DNA of 64,000 nt from NCBI GenBank assembly GCA_039105265.1, contig JAPFFF010000061.1:682001-746000 (forward strand). The letters are read 5' to 3'. Numbering within the stretch: the stretch's first letter is position 1; the number at the start of each line of letters is the position of its first letter. The notes beneath the pieces are model-generated. The model had not been told where the DNA came from and did not search any database. It saw only the letters and a list, made by a program, of their open reading frames with translations. This document shows, piece by piece, positions 8,495 through 16,808 of this stretch. The position numbers and the translations under genes are program-made. Origin of the DNA: Tritrichomonas musculus. Taxonomy: Eukaryota > Parabasalia > Tritrichomonadida > Tritrichomonadidae.

Positions 8495-9882
8495 TTTATT
8501 ACAAAATACTCTTTATAATCTTCATTCAAGTCATCAATGGAATCACAAACATATTTTGTATAAATAATTGGAATTTCAATTTCATTTTTTTCAACATCAG
8601 TTTGAGCTTTACGTCCTCGTTCAGGTTGTTCGTATGGAATTAACCCCTTGTCTGTTTTACTGAATGTGAGATATTGATTTAACAATCTACATTTAACATT
8701 TCCGTTTTGATAACAAATGAATTCAGCTATATCATCAAATACACGACGTCGTTTTTCATGCTTTTTTTGAGTCTTACCTCTGTCAAGATGTATCAAAATA
8801 ATGTTACCACGTTTGTAATTAAGTAAGCCTTTCAACTTCTGTTTTTCATTTATCTTTCTCAATTTCATTTTCATCATTCGAATATACCTCCATTCCAAAT
8901 CAACATTGTTTTGAACTTGAGCTGGAGAATAATAAATCCATTTAGTTGGAGGAATCAATCCAGAACCTTGATATTCAGATAATTCATCTTCATTATAATC
9001 ATAATTCCGAAATCTCAATGTATTGTGAGGTGTATTATTATAGAAGTTCACCATTTGTCTCATGAGATTATAATCAGCAATTCTTCGATTATCCATTCCG
9101 AAGGCATTTCTAAGAGTTCTAATTACAGCATCAACGTTTTTATGAGCGAGAGCGTAAGTGGAAGATTGAATTACAAATTTGACTGGATAATAATCAACAA
9201 TGTTCTTATTGAATTTAAAAATCGATTGTCTCAAAACATTATTTAATGTTAATAATTTATGTTCGAATAGAATTTCATTCCTAGCTCGTTCTCTTATTTC
9301 TTTCTTATCTTGTTTTTTTAAGTCTGTTTTATCATATGTTATTTTCAAATTATCTGAAAGATTTGGTATGAAAATTGAGCTCCCATTGTCATCTTTTGCA
9401 ATTAAGCATTCATCTTTTAAACTAACAAATCCAGATTCACCATCACATTTAATTGTTTTGAATTCAAACTTATAATTCTTTTCAATAATTCGTTTTAAAG
9501 TTTGAGTTATTTCACTTTTGTATGACATTGGTTCAACAATTAGATATCTAGTATTCACATTTATCAAAACAAGATATATTTGTTCTTGTTTAATTGGATG
9601 TTCAACATCATCATAATAACTTGCAGACATCAAATCGGCTTCCCAACATCCTGGTTCATTTGAGAAATTTGGTTTTGACATTTTTTTGCATGCTTTGAGT
9701 TTGAAATCAGGTATGAATGGTTCTGTTTTAATGTTTGTGTTGAAAACAGGTTGTAAATCAGTTTCAACAAATTTGTATTTGGATTTGAATGGGTATTTCA
9801 ATAATGAAGGATATTCTTTATCATAAATTCTGAGAGATTTTGTTGATTTTTTTGGTTTCTCTGATTTTGACATTTGGTTCAT
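8488..9882 (-). CDS. INT: Maverick integrase (rve/DDE family)
   Basis: Retroviral-type integrase, which inserts the element into host DNA. The start MNQMSKSEK was chosen because it is the first ATG in frame. Visible parts: a short N-terminal region ending 'MSKPNFSNEPGCWEADLM', which holds the first acidic residue; 'YLVLINVNTRYLIVEPM'; 'IKCDGESGF' with the second acidic residue; a later 'VIRTLRNAFG' and 'FYNNTPHNTLR', typical of rve cores; then a basic C-terminal domain with 'YKRGNIILIHLDRGK'. The relative at 61194 shares all of these. It lies between the capsid and minor capsid candidate genes on the same strand. The assignment is strong for Mavericks. Confidence 0.85.
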   Translation of the reverse strand: MNQMSKSEKPKKSTKSLRIYDKEYPSLLKYPFKSKYKFVETDLQPVFNTNIKTEPFIPDFKLKACKKMSKPNFSNEPGCWEADLMSASYYDDVEHPIKQEQIYLVLINVNTRYLIVEPMSYKSEITQTLKRIIEKNYKFEFKTIKCDGESGFVSLKDECLIAKDDNGSSIFIPNLSDNLKITYDKTDLKKQDKKEIRERARNEILFEHKLLTLNNVLRQSIFKFNKNIVDYYPVKFVIQSSTYALAHKNVDAVIRTLRNAFGMDNRRIADYNLMRQMVNFYNNTPHNTLRFRNYDYNEDELSEYQGSGLIPPTKWIYYSPAQVQNNVDLEWRYIRMMKMKLRKINEKQKLKGLLNYKRGNIILIHLDRGKTQKKHEKRRRVFDDIAEFICYQNGNVKCRLLNQYLTFSKTDKGLIPYEQPERGRKAQTDVEKNEIEIPIIYTKYVCDSIDDLNEDYKEYFVIKC

Positions 9883-9937
9883 AATAAGACAATTCAGAAG
9901 CAAAAAAAAATATCCAGAATTAGTCTATTAAATTAGT

Positions 9938-11962
9938 TTACTGATTCACTTGTGAACCAGCTGGGGATTCATCATCAATATATTCTAAACCATTCAAACT
10001 TAATTTGAAATAGGTATCTCTTGTGAGCCATAATTGTGTTGGGGGTGGATGTACTGTACCTTCTTCATTAACATTATAGTAAGTATCATTTGGACCTGTA
10101 TATATTGGTTGACCATTAACCTGAACTTGAATGTTACCAAATCCACCATCCAAACCATCATAACAATAACCAGCAGATGAACGTTCAGTTTGAATATTGA
10201 AAACAAAGCTAGAAGCATCACTTAAAGTATTCTTGTAGCGAACTCCGTTTGCATCATTCTTTGGCATAGTCATTGAGTCCTCAAATTCTTTAGTGCATTG
10301 TAATGCGATTGCATCAAGGTCTCCAGCGGTTAATTGATTCTCAAAGAATCTTGCACCAATTGTTGAAACATTTTCATCTGGGAAGTTCTTTCCGCCAATA
10401 TTGAGATAACAATTTTGATATACTGGATTTTCGAAAACAGTGAGGTCATTATGATGCTTTGGAAACATAATTGACATTGTTGTAACATTAATTAATGGAA
10501 TATTCAATGTTGACTTAATTCCATTTGCGGCAGGAGCAATTGGGAATGAATGGTAATCAACTTTCTGAGATGGGATTATAATTCCTTCACGGAGAATATT
10601 TTCAATTCCTCTTCTAGTAGATTCACAGACACCATAACCTTGCATATTTGATTTACATAATGTGATTGTCATTCTGTTTACAGTTAATGTGGCTTTCTGT
10701 GATGAATATGTTTCGTTGTGAAGTTGTGATTTAGCATCATGAATTGATTGAAGAGTCTGCTTAGCAGAAACAACTGGTGTTTTAACAATTTGCCAAGCAT
10801 AATATCTTCCATTCTTGTCAGAATGATTTAATGGAGGTAATGTTACAGCAGGATTATGAACACAAATTTCTTCATCAGTTGCACCTGGTTGGAGTCCAAA
10901 TTCTTCAAATTCTTCCTTTGTGTAACTGAAATTGAATTCCAAATCAGTAAGAATATCAGTGTAACCAGTACTTCCATCATCATTATCCCATTGTTCACCA
11001 ATTCGATATTGAATCTTGTATTTAACAGGTGTTGGAGTTGGTTCAGGAGATGGGTCTGGAGTTGGTTCAGGAGATGGTTCGGGAGATGGGTCTGGAGATG
11101 GAGTTCCAGGTCCTGGTATAATAGCTTCATTACCAATTTGTGTAAATTGATGTTTCAAATGACCGCGAGCTTTAATTTCTTTCAATCGTTCTAATTCAGC
11201 AGATGTAACAGAATCATTATCTTCAAGATAAGCCTTTGTTTCAGCAACAGTATAAGGGTCAATTGCTGCCCAAACTAATCCTGCAGGAGTTACTTGGAAA
11301 CGAATTGATAAATCACCTATGATTCCATTTGGGAATAAATCGAAAGCTTGAAGGGCAAGTAAATCATCAAATGGAACGTTCAAATCAAATTCAACTTGTG
11401 ATTTACCATTAGATTTGAATGAATTTAGGTTAACATAAGTACCTGCAACAGTTTGCGAATAATTTGAAACATTTTCCCAAAGTGAATGAACAAATCGTCT
11501 TCGCTTTTTTTCAGTTTCTGGTTTCACAGCAGAGTATAAAAATCCTTCTCGAACACATTCGTTTTGCTGATATCCAACATTTACATTATTATGAAGAATT
11601 TCCAATCTGTCGAATAATTGATTTGAAGATTTAAGTCCGACGAATAATTTGTAGAAGTTATTTGGGTCATCAATTTGTTGTAATTTAGCTAAATCAGTAT
11701 TCAATTGTAAATCCAATTTGACATGAAATGTTAAGAATCCTTTATCAACATCAGAAATGAAATGGTCTGGATGCGTTAATGAGATTTGAGAATATTGTCC
11801 TTGATGAAATGGTGCAGGTTGGTCATGACAGTCAACAGTTCTGAATGAAAATGAGCATGTACCATCATTAGTATTAATCATTTCACGCATCTTATTAAAT
11901 GTATCAAGAACGTTTCCTGCTTCAATTTTGTAATTATGTGCTCTTTCGTTGCGATACAACAT
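9938..11962 (-). CDS. MCP: double-jelly-roll major capsid protein
   Basis: Major capsid protein (674 aa), by family context and by matches to two partial copies here (27601-28373 N-terminal part, 63169-64000 C-terminal part). The N-terminal part has 'FHQGQYSQISLTHPDHFISD', 'SNQLFDRLEILHNN', and 'FDLFPNGIIGDLSIRFQV'. The C-terminal part has 'NVTTMSIMFPKHHNDLTVF' and 'MTMPKNDANGVRYKNTLSD'. These are beta-rich, as expected of two jelly rolls. Between them is a loop of about 30 residues of (S/T/D)PEP-type proline repeats (about 11035-11110). The start is the first ATG, shared with the copy at 28373. The gene is divergent from a small amphipathic peptide gene. Confidence 0.8.
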   Translation of the reverse strand: MLYRNERAHNYKIEAGNVLDTFNKMREMINTNDGTCSFSFRTVDCHDQPAPFHQGQYSQISLTHPDHFISDVDKGFLTFHVKLDLQLNTDLAKLQQIDDPNNFYKLFVGLKSSNQLFDRLEILHNNVNVGYQQNECVREGFLYSAVKPETEKKRRRFVHSLWENVSNYSQTVAGTYVNLNSFKSNGKSQVEFDLNVPFDDLLALQAFDLFPNGIIGDLSIRFQVTPAGLVWAAIDPYTVAETKAYLEDNDSVTSAELERLKEIKARGHLKHQFTQIGNEAIIPGPGTPSPDPSPEPSPEPTPDPSPEPTPTPVKYKIQYRIGEQWDNDDGSTGYTDILTDLEFNFSYTKEEFEEFGLQPGATDEEICVHNPAVTLPPLNHSDKNGRYYAWQIVKTPVVSAKQTLQSIHDAKSQLHNETYSSQKATLTVNRMTITLCKSNMQGYGVCESTRRGIENILREGIIIPSQKVDYHSFPIAPAANGIKSTLNIPLINVTTMSIMFPKHHNDLTVFENPVYQNCYLNIGGKNFPDENVSTIGARFFENQLTAGDLDAIALQCTKEFEDSMTMPKNDANGVRYKNTLSDASSFVFNIQTERSSAGYCYDGLDGGFGNIQVQVNGQPIYTGPNDTYYNVNEEGTVHPPPTQLWLTRDTYFKLSLNGLEYIDDESPAGSQVNQ

Positions 11963-11988
11963 TTGACTTTTTATGGAATAAAAAGACT

Positions 11989-12005
11989 TTCAAACGAAGT
12001 TTGAA
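11989..12005. repeat. mini-hairpin TTCAAAC-gaa-GTTTGAA
   Basis: A perfect 7-bp inverted repeat around a GAA triloop, in the 80-bp gap between the divergent capsid gene and the 87-aa peptide gene. It belongs to the same hairpin type as the island at 7978-8107. Confidence 0.7.
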
Positions 12006-12045
12006 TGAATAACAAAAAAAGTACTATTATGGGTCTTTTTTCGTA

Positions 12046-12309
12046 ATGAAAACAATGGGTATCGGAATCTTCAAAAAAATGAAAAACGCTTTTAAATCTG
12101 TAGGTAATACAATAAAGAATGTTGCAACTAAGGTTGGTAAAGCACTTCCCAAAGTTGTTGAAGTTGGTAAAAAAGTAACTAATGCTGTAAAACCTGTTTT
12201 GGGTGGAATACCTCTTATTGGTGATGCTGTTAGAGCAATTGATACAGGATTAAATTTTGCTGACAAAGGTCTTAAAATTGGTAAAAGTTTAATTGATGAA
12301 GTAGTATAA
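12046..12309 (+). CDS. cationic amphipathic peptide, 87 aa
   Basis: A lysine-rich amphipathic helix (GIFKKMKNAFKSVGNTI and further K-x2-3-hydrophobic spacing) followed by 'GGIPLIGDAVRAIDTGLNF' and 'GKSLIDEVV'. The related gene at 28417 (73 aa) has the same layout. Both lie divergent from and next to the capsid gene. The layout recalls the membrane-active N-terminal helix of adenovirus protein VI, which suggests a minor virion protein that disturbs membranes or lines the capsid. This is inference from composition and place only. Confidence 0.65.
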   Translation: MKTMGIGIFKKMKNAFKSVGNTIKNVATKVGKALPKVVEVGKKVTNAVKPVLGGIPLIGDAVRAIDTGLNFADKGLKIGKSLIDEVV

Positions 12310-12339
12310 ATGAGATTAAATTGTATTTTTTTATTCTAA

Positions 12340-12873
12340 ATGGATTTGAAAGTAATTAATGAAATAACTACTGAAATAAAGAATTTTAAATCAATTGAGG
12401 AGTTCAATCTGTACTATCAGAAACACAAAGATGACATGAACAACCAGACGACTCAATATCTAAATCGGGTTTACAAAATTGTTACACCAGATGGTGTTGA
12501 ATACAGAATCACAAAAAAGAATTGTCAAAAAGAAGGTACAAAACGAGTTGGGGGAGATATATTTTTAAAGAAAGTTGTCAAAACTAATGAATTGAAAGAA
12601 CTTGAACAAGATGTTATTAAAGCAGAACAACAATTGTTAAACAATCGTTGCTCAGAGCTTCGACTGAAAGTCTCAGGACTCGAAGAGTCCGTAGCGCATG
12701 ATATTGAGAATCTCAAAAGTATGTTCTCACAAAATTTGTCAACTTTTGATAACGAGATTAAAGATTTGAAACAAAGCTATGAACTCAAATTCACAGCATT
12801 AGATAAAAAAATTGCTGAATTAACCAATACTGTAAATCAGATTGCCAAATATATTAACCAACAAATATTTTAG
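12340..12873 (+). CDS. conserved N-terminal domain plus long coiled coil, 177 aa
   Basis: A full-length relative of the partial gene at 2-493 and of 28675-29055. Residues 1-80 hold the conserved block ('FKSIEEFNLYYQKHKDDM', 'TTQYLNRVYKI', 'YRITKKNC', 'GDIFLKK'). Residues 90-177 are heptad-rich and predicted coiled coil. A hairpin (12676-12690, GGACTC-gaa-GAGTCC) lies in frame in the linker, where this copy is longer than its relatives. The stop overlaps the convergent gene at 12870 by 4 bp. Function unknown. Confidence 0.75.
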   Translation: MDLKVINEITTEIKNFKSIEEFNLYYQKHKDDMNNQTTQYLNRVYKIVTPDGVEYRITKKNCQKEGTKRVGGDIFLKKVVKTNELKELEQDVIKAEQQLLNNRCSELRLKVSGLEESVAHDIENLKSMFSQNLSTFDNEIKDLKQSYELKFTALDKKIAELTNTVNQIAKYINQQIF

Positions 12874-13181
12874 ATTTTATCGCATCGAGGGACAACTGAA
12901 TGATTTAATGAATAAGTGTGAAAATTCAATTTTTTTGTTGTTGATACTTGAGGTTCATGTTGAATACTTCCTTTATCCTCATATTTCTTAACAGTTGGTG
13001 CAGAATTAATTCTGGTACGTTCTTTTTGCATTTTAAGTTGTAATCTATCGTAGTGATTCATTCTTTTATCATCATGAATGGTTCGTTTTTGTTCGTAACT
13101 CGTAGAGTTCGGCACCACCGCTTGCGTACGCAAGGGGACGTAGTCCGACGAAGTTGAACTCACTTGTGAGTGAAAGGACAT
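12870..13181 (-). CDS. small basic conserved protein, 103 aa, hairpin-extended N-terminus
   Basis: The same family as 452-685 and 29730-29963 ('KRTIHDDKRMNHYDRLQLK', 'KERTRINSAPTVKKY', ending 'LNHS...'). This copy is ~26 residues longer at its N-terminus. The added part (about residues 5-29) coincides with a run of GC-rich hairpins at 13097-13171. The ORF remains open through them. The start codon is 15 bp from that of the divergent gene at 13197. Function unknown. Confidence 0.75.
   Translation of the reverse strand: MSFHSQVSSTSSDYVPLRTQAVVPNSTSYEQKRTIHDDKRMNHYDRLQLKMQKERTRINSAPTVKKYEDKGSIQHEPQVSTTKKLNFHTYSLNHSVVPRCDKI
13097..13171. repeat. hairpin cluster inside a coding region
   Basis: Consecutive inverted repeats: AACTC-gta-GAGTT (13097-13109), CTTGC-gtac-GCAAG (13121-13134), GGAC-gta-GTCC (13136-13146), ACTCA-cttg-TGAGT (13158-13171). 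The two with three-base loops are GNA loops closed by C-G. The two relatives of this gene lack the segment. Confidence 0.75.
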
Positions 13182-13196
13182 TTTTGCTTCGATTAA
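13182..13196. promoter_or_regulatory. 15-bp divergent start-to-start spacer
   Basis: Fifteen bases between the divergent starts at 13181 (minus) and 13197 (plus). This is the counterpart of 686-699 and 29964-29978. Confidence 0.4.
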
Positions 13197-13427
13197 ATGT
13201 CTGAATTAAACGAATATAAGAAGGAGATTCCTGAACTTAAACGTATCAAACGAACCCTCAAAGAAAAATGTTATGATTACAAGCAACATCTAAATAATGT
13301 CAAATCTGGAATGCTTGGTTCCAGTGGGCTTGCTGTTCGTGAATCATTAATTGAAGATATTAATTCATTAAAGGAAAAAGTAAAAAAATTGGAAAACGAA
13401 TTGAATGAATTAGCTAACAAGGATTGA
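13197..13427 (+). CDS. small coiled-coil conserved protein, 76 aa
   Basis: The relative of 700-927 and 29979-30212. The first 20 residues and the block 'KSGMLGSSGLAVRESLIEDI' are nearly the same in all three. The C-terminus is a heptad helix (LKEKVKKLENELNELANKD). It is followed on the same strand by the gene at 13465. Function unknown. Confidence 0.75.
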   Translation: MSELNEYKKEIPELKRIKRTLKEKCYDYKQHLNNVKSGMLGSSGLAVRESLIEDINSLKEKVKKLENELNELANKD

Positions 13428-13464
13428 GTAATCTACGAATAAAGGTTTTTTTAGATTGAAATCA

Positions 13465-14217
13465 ATGTCGAATGTATTACGGAAAGCAAGAATATTAAGT
13501 TCTGAAAATGATGCTTCGGTAAAACAGAGCCAAGAAACTAATGTTGAAATCAAAATCAAACCATCGAATTCACAACCGGTTGGTCAACCAATTAGTCAAC
13601 CTGTTTATTACCCAAATGTTCCACAAAGCTGCGGGCTCTCGCAGCCTCGACCGGAGGTCTCGGGCGCAATGCGACCTCCGACAAGCGGAGGAATGAATTC
13701 ACAATCTAGGGATGTAAATTTTACTATACCGGAGGAGAATTCTCAATATCAATTTCAACCTCCAACAAGCAAAGCGCCAGCCGGAGCTGGCTTGCCTGCG
13801 ACTATTGTCCGAGACAAGGGTATCATCGATTTGGGAAACCACATAGTGGCTGAGGGCGAAGCCCGAAATGAAATTGAGGATTTGACTGTTAAGAACAAAT
13901 TTTTAGAAACACTTCTTTCAATTTATGAATTAAATCCACTTCGTGTAAATAATTATTTGGTTTGTCACTCAAATTCATTGATGGAATTAATTAAAATACT
14001 AACATATGCTGATAAAGTTGAACTTATTATTGATGAAGATTCTGGTTGTACGGGATGTGTATCGAAGAATAAATATTTAGAAATTCAACGAATTCTTGTT
14101 ACAAAAGATGGTAAATCAAATGATTTGAAATATGGTTACAATGATGTTTATGCACAACTTGTTCGATATGGTATTTCACTTAAATTATGTGTTTATATTT
14201 ATTCAAATGATTTCTGA
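13465..14217 (+). CDS. conserved Maverick protein with 'FLETLLSIYELNP' domain, 250 aa
   Basis: Function unknown. It starts MSNVLRKARILSSENDAS, as the relative at 30233 does (MSNVLHRARILSSENDSS), so I take this ATG and not an upstream TTG. A low-complexity P/Q/S middle is followed by a conserved ~105-residue C-terminal domain: 'FLETLLSIYELNPLRVNNYL', 'CHSNSLMELIKIL', 'GCTGC', 'IQRILVTKD', 'YAQLVRYGISLK'. The middle is longer than in the relative by ~60 residues, and the extra part carries GC-rich hairpins (13628-13865). It overlaps the small membrane-protein gene at 14207 by 11 bp. Confidence 0.7.
   Translation: MSNVLRKARILSSENDASVKQSQETNVEIKIKPSNSQPVGQPISQPVYYPNVPQSCGLSQPRPEVSGAMRPPTSGGMNSQSRDVNFTIPEENSQYQFQPPTSKAPAGAGLPATIVRDKGIIDLGNHIVAEGEARNEIEDLTVKNKFLETLLSIYELNPLRVNNYLVCHSNSLMELIKILTYADKVELIIDEDSGCTGCVSKNKYLEIQRILVTKDGKSNDLKYGYNDVYAQLVRYGISLKLCVYIYSNDF
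13628..13865 (+). repeat. in-frame GC-rich hairpin segment
   Basis: Inverted repeats within the coding sequence: GCTGCG-ggctct-CGCAGC (13628-13645), GACC-gga-GGTC (13649-13659), GCCAGC-cgga-GCTGGC (13776-13791), TTGTC-cga-GACAA (13805-13817), GGGC-gaa-GCCC (13855-13865). They fall in the stretch that the relative at 30233 lacks. Confidence 0.7.
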
Positions 14218-14338
14218 AATTCTTTTGGGAACTATTTTGGTTGTTCATGTTATTGAATTGTGTGTTTTGATATCAATTTTCAAAGAAGATGAACCCCCTA
14301 AACTCACAGAGGAGATGCGCTCGAAGCTTTACTCATAA
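14207..14338 (+). CDS. small single-span membrane protein, 43 aa
   Basis: It starts MISEILLGTILVVHVIELCV, a single hydrophobic span of about 22 residues, followed by a short charged tail with 'PKLTEEMRSKLYS'. The gene at 30826-30945 (39 aa) has the same span and the tail 'PKLTEEMRARIYS', in the same place just before the ATPase. Conservation of the tail and of position supports a real gene. It starts inside the end of the preceding gene and ends 3 bp before the ATPase start. A membrane role in virion assembly or release is possible, without proof. Confidence 0.65.
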   Translation: MISEILLGTILVVHVIELCVLISIFKEDEPPKLTEEMRSKLYS

Positions 14339-14341
14339 TAA

Positions 14342-15262
14342 ATGTTAAAACCCAGCAAATTTGATTACAAAACAATATTTTTTTCAGATACTTCTGACTA
14401 TGATGATGATATAGATTTTGAACATTACGAAGAACATCAGATGATAAAACCTATTATGATTGAAAAGCCCTTCGATATTGATTTTGAAATGAATCGAGCG
14501 TACAAAAAAAATGAATCAAAAATAATGTCAGAATCAATTCGTCCAATTGGTCCTGGAATCTATGCTAATTATAATTCTCTAAACATTATTGTTGGAGCTC
14601 AGGGTAAAGGTAAATCGCACATTGTATTAAGAGATATAATTCAAATATCTCGATTGAAGGAGTCAAATGTACATCAAATTGTGTATATTAGCAAGAATGG
14701 AGTTATAAATGATTCTACATTTGAAGCTCAACGCGAATTGATAAATTTACCTGTGAAAGTTGTTTCCGACACAAATGCTGAAGCTTATTTAAAAGAATTG
14801 GATTTATGGAAGGAATTATATATTAAATATTCCAGCACAAGTAGGATTACGATTAATGAAGATAAACTAGAAAAAATGTTTCAATTCCTTAATATCAATA
14901 AACTTGGAAAACCAAACGTTCCATTAAATACAATAATTCTGTGTGAAGACTTCATTAAATCGAAATTGTTAAAATCTGCTTACTTCACAAATTACATAAC
15001 TCAATTGAGACACAAACATTCAATTGTTTATGTGAACGTTCAATTCTTCAAAGCGATTCCAACAGATTATAAGAATAATTGTACTTCATTCTTTATTTTC
15101 AATGGATTCTCAAGGCAGAAGTTGAATTACATATATCAACAAGTTGTTATGCCAGTTGAATTTGAAGATTTGTGGAGACAATATAATCGAATGAAGAATC
15201 ATGATTTTGTTTTGGTGAATACACGAGAAGGAAGTATTGAATTTATAAGATTCAACCAGTAA
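14342..15262 (+). CDS. ATP: genome packaging ATPase (FtsK/HerA, A32-like)
   Basis: The packaging ATPase of Mavericks, which drives DNA into the capsid using ATP. Walker A is 'GAQGKGKSH' (about residues 85-93) and the Walker B region is 'NTIILCEDF' (about 196-204). A later 'FTNYITQLRHKHSIVYVN' and 'FNGFSRQ' match the copy at 30971-31828 closely. The length of 306 residues suits the family. It starts 3 bp after the small membrane-protein gene, so the genes from 13465 may be co-expressed. Its stop faces the convergent gene at 15353. Confidence 0.85.
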   Translation: MLKPSKFDYKTIFFSDTSDYDDDIDFEHYEEHQMIKPIMIEKPFDIDFEMNRAYKKNESKIMSESIRPIGPGIYANYNSLNIIVGAQGKGKSHIVLRDIIQISRLKESNVHQIVYISKNGVINDSTFEAQRELINLPVKVVSDTNAEAYLKELDLWKELYIKYSSTSRITINEDKLEKMFQFLNINKLGKPNVPLNTIILCEDFIKSKLLKSAYFTNYITQLRHKHSIVYVNVQFFKAIPTDYKNNCTSFFIFNGFSRQKLNYIYQQVVMPVEFEDLWRQYNRMKNHDFVLVNTREGSIEFIRFNQ

Positions 15263-15352
15263 GCACAAAAAAAATATTTTGGCTATGCTAAATCCGCTAG
15301 AAACCATACACAATTAACAGTTAACTGTTAAATAGACAAAAAAATATTCAAT

Positions 15353-15814
15353 TTATTCGTCAAGAACAATATCTTGATGGTTTCCTTTAAATATTTGTGG
15401 TTCAGGTATTTCATATTTCTCGCGAAGTTTCAAAATCATTTCTTGATTTGATTTGTTAATTCGTTCAATTGAATAATTGTAAAACGAATGTTCTTTAAAT
15501 GTTTGAACATCTGTATTACCATTAACAAATGTTTCAAAAGAATTTATGTTAATCCTTCGTCGGAGATTTGATGTTAGAATTACATGTTCAAGATTCATAT
15601 CTTTCAATTGATTTGGATAAATTCGTGTGATTTTTTTGTCGGAATTGGTTAATGAAATATATAATACGCGAACAAGGTAAGTACCTTTTCCGATATTAAT
15701 TGGAAATCGTTCACAAAGTAATGTAAAATCACATTTTTGATATTCATCTGGATTTGGTAATAATGAGATTAATGAATTGATGTATTCATATACTCGAAGG
15801 TTGGTTGTTGTCAT
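15353..15814 (-). CDS. conserved Maverick protein, 153 aa
   Basis: Function unknown. The start MTTTNLRVYEYIN matches the relative at 31821-32270 (MKAPKVYDYINTL), so I reject the longer frame upstream. Shared parts: 'CDFxxLCExFP', 'RVLYISL', 'ITRIYPNQL', 'TSNLRRRININSFETFVNGN', 'YNYSIERI', and 'PEPQIFKGNHQDIV'. It is probably beta-rich in the middle. In both copies it lies convergent with the ATPase gene. A minor virion protein is one possibility. Confidence 0.7.
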   Translation of the reverse strand: MTTTNLRVYEYINSLISLLPNPDEYQKCDFTLLCERFPINIGKGTYLVRVLYISLTNSDKKITRIYPNQLKDMNLEHVILTSNLRRRININSFETFVNGNTDVQTFKEHSFYNYSIERINKSNQEMILKLREKYEIPEPQIFKGNHQDIVLDE

Positions 15815-15862
15815 TTGATTACAAAATAAAAAATTGAAAATAAATTTTAAAAATTGAGTTTC

Positions 15863-15895
15863 GGCTCGAAGAGCCTCAGCCAAACGAAGTTTGGC
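15863..15895. repeat. two mini-hairpins with GAA loops
   Basis: GGCTC-gaa-GAGCC (15863-15875) and GCCAAAC-gaa-GTTTGGC (15879-15895), both perfect and both C-GAA-G closed. They lie in the gap upstream of the 153-aa gene. Confidence 0.75.
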
Positions 15896-15932
15896 TTCGG
15901 AAGAAATGCAAAAAAAATAATTGTTAATTGAT

Positions 15933-16808
15933 TTATTCAAAATATTGAAAATCATTAAAATACATTTCAATCATTTCATGCAATTGGTTTAACAATTCAA
16001 TTCGTGCATAAACGACACATTTATCAATTCTCATATCATTTTCATTGAAATTCTCATGAATCAAATTTTTGATATCACGATTGCATGACATTGAGATTGG
16101 TAAATTATCTCTGAAAAACCAGTTTTCTTCCTGGTTATTGAAATGATTTCGAATTCTTGATAATGAATCAAAATGTCTTCGAACAAGATGTAATTTAACA
16201 TGTGTTGGTGTATCTGGAATTGATTCCTTCCAAATGAAGAAAACATAATCGTGTTCATGATTATTTGGAACAGTTCTTGGAATTAAATTGTTAATTTGAT
16301 TTTGTTGGTCATTGATTTGAATTTGTTGTATATAAATTTCAGAATCTTTTTCATAAATTCGACTTTTATGCCAATCAATTGACATTTCATTAATATCATT
16401 TTGAAATTTCAATTCATTAATTTGTTCTTGTAATTGATTGCGTTGCTGATTAAAGTATGAATCAAGAAGTTTCATTATATCAAATGAATATGATGGGGAA
16501 CACCAAATAGCAATATGATTAACAAGTAAACGGTGAACATAAATTCCTCGTAAATTGATTGGAAGAAATGGTCGATTTTCATATAATTTCTCATCCTGCG
16601 AAATTCCTCCGGATGCGTTTATGTAATCAAGAAGTTCTTTAGAACTTTGATTTTGAAACCAATGACGAGCTGGTTTATTTGAATGACAGGAATTGATTAT
16701 AGATTGAATTTGAAACATGTCATCAGATTTGGAGTGAATGATTCTAAGTTGTTCATTGTATTGTAAATATTCGTATTCATCATTGATTGGTGTAACAATT
16801 GTGTTCAT
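15933..16808 (-). CDS. KilA-N domain protein with coiled coil
   Basis: A 291-residue protein. Residues about 45-120 fit a KilA-N DNA-binding domain: 'ARHWFQNQSSKELLDYI', then 'NLRGIYVHRLLVNHIAIWCS' and 'SFDIMKLLDSYF', matching the family pattern of an aromatic helix, 'G-x-YVHxxL' and 'IAxWCSP'. A glutamine- and asparagine-rich coiled coil follows (about 122-185), then a C-terminal region with 'THVKLHLVRRHFDSL', like the domain that often follows KilA-N in large DNA viruses. KilA-N proteins are known from phages, poxviruses and other large DNA viruses as DNA-binding accessory factors. Copy B has an unrelated 132-aa gene at this place. Confidence 0.7.
   Translation of the reverse strand: MNTIVTPINDEYEYLQYNEQLRIIHSKSDDMFQIQSIINSCHSNKPARHWFQNQSSKELLDYINASGGISQDEKLYENRPFLPINLRGIYVHRLLVNHIAIWCSPSYSFDIMKLLDSYFNQQRNQLQEQINELKFQNDINEMSIDWHKSRIYEKDSEIYIQQIQINDQQNQINNLIPRTVPNNHEHDYVFFIWKESIPDTPTHVKLHLVRRHFDSLSRIRNHFNNQEENWFFRDNLPISMSCNRDIKNLIHENFNENDMRIDKCVVYARIELLNQLHEMIEMYFNDFQYFE

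Noticed and set aside
10856-11194. Plus-strand frame with W/R repeats opposite the capsid gene
   Set aside because: A shadow of the proline-rich loop of the capsid gene on the other strand.
15353-15814. Protease of family 1
   Set aside because: No His, Asp/Asn and Cys pattern of the adenain kind is visible in this gene.
15815-15970. Upstream extension of the 153-aa gene
   Set aside because: It begins at a non-ATG codon and reads through hairpins; the relative at 31821 starts at the inner position.
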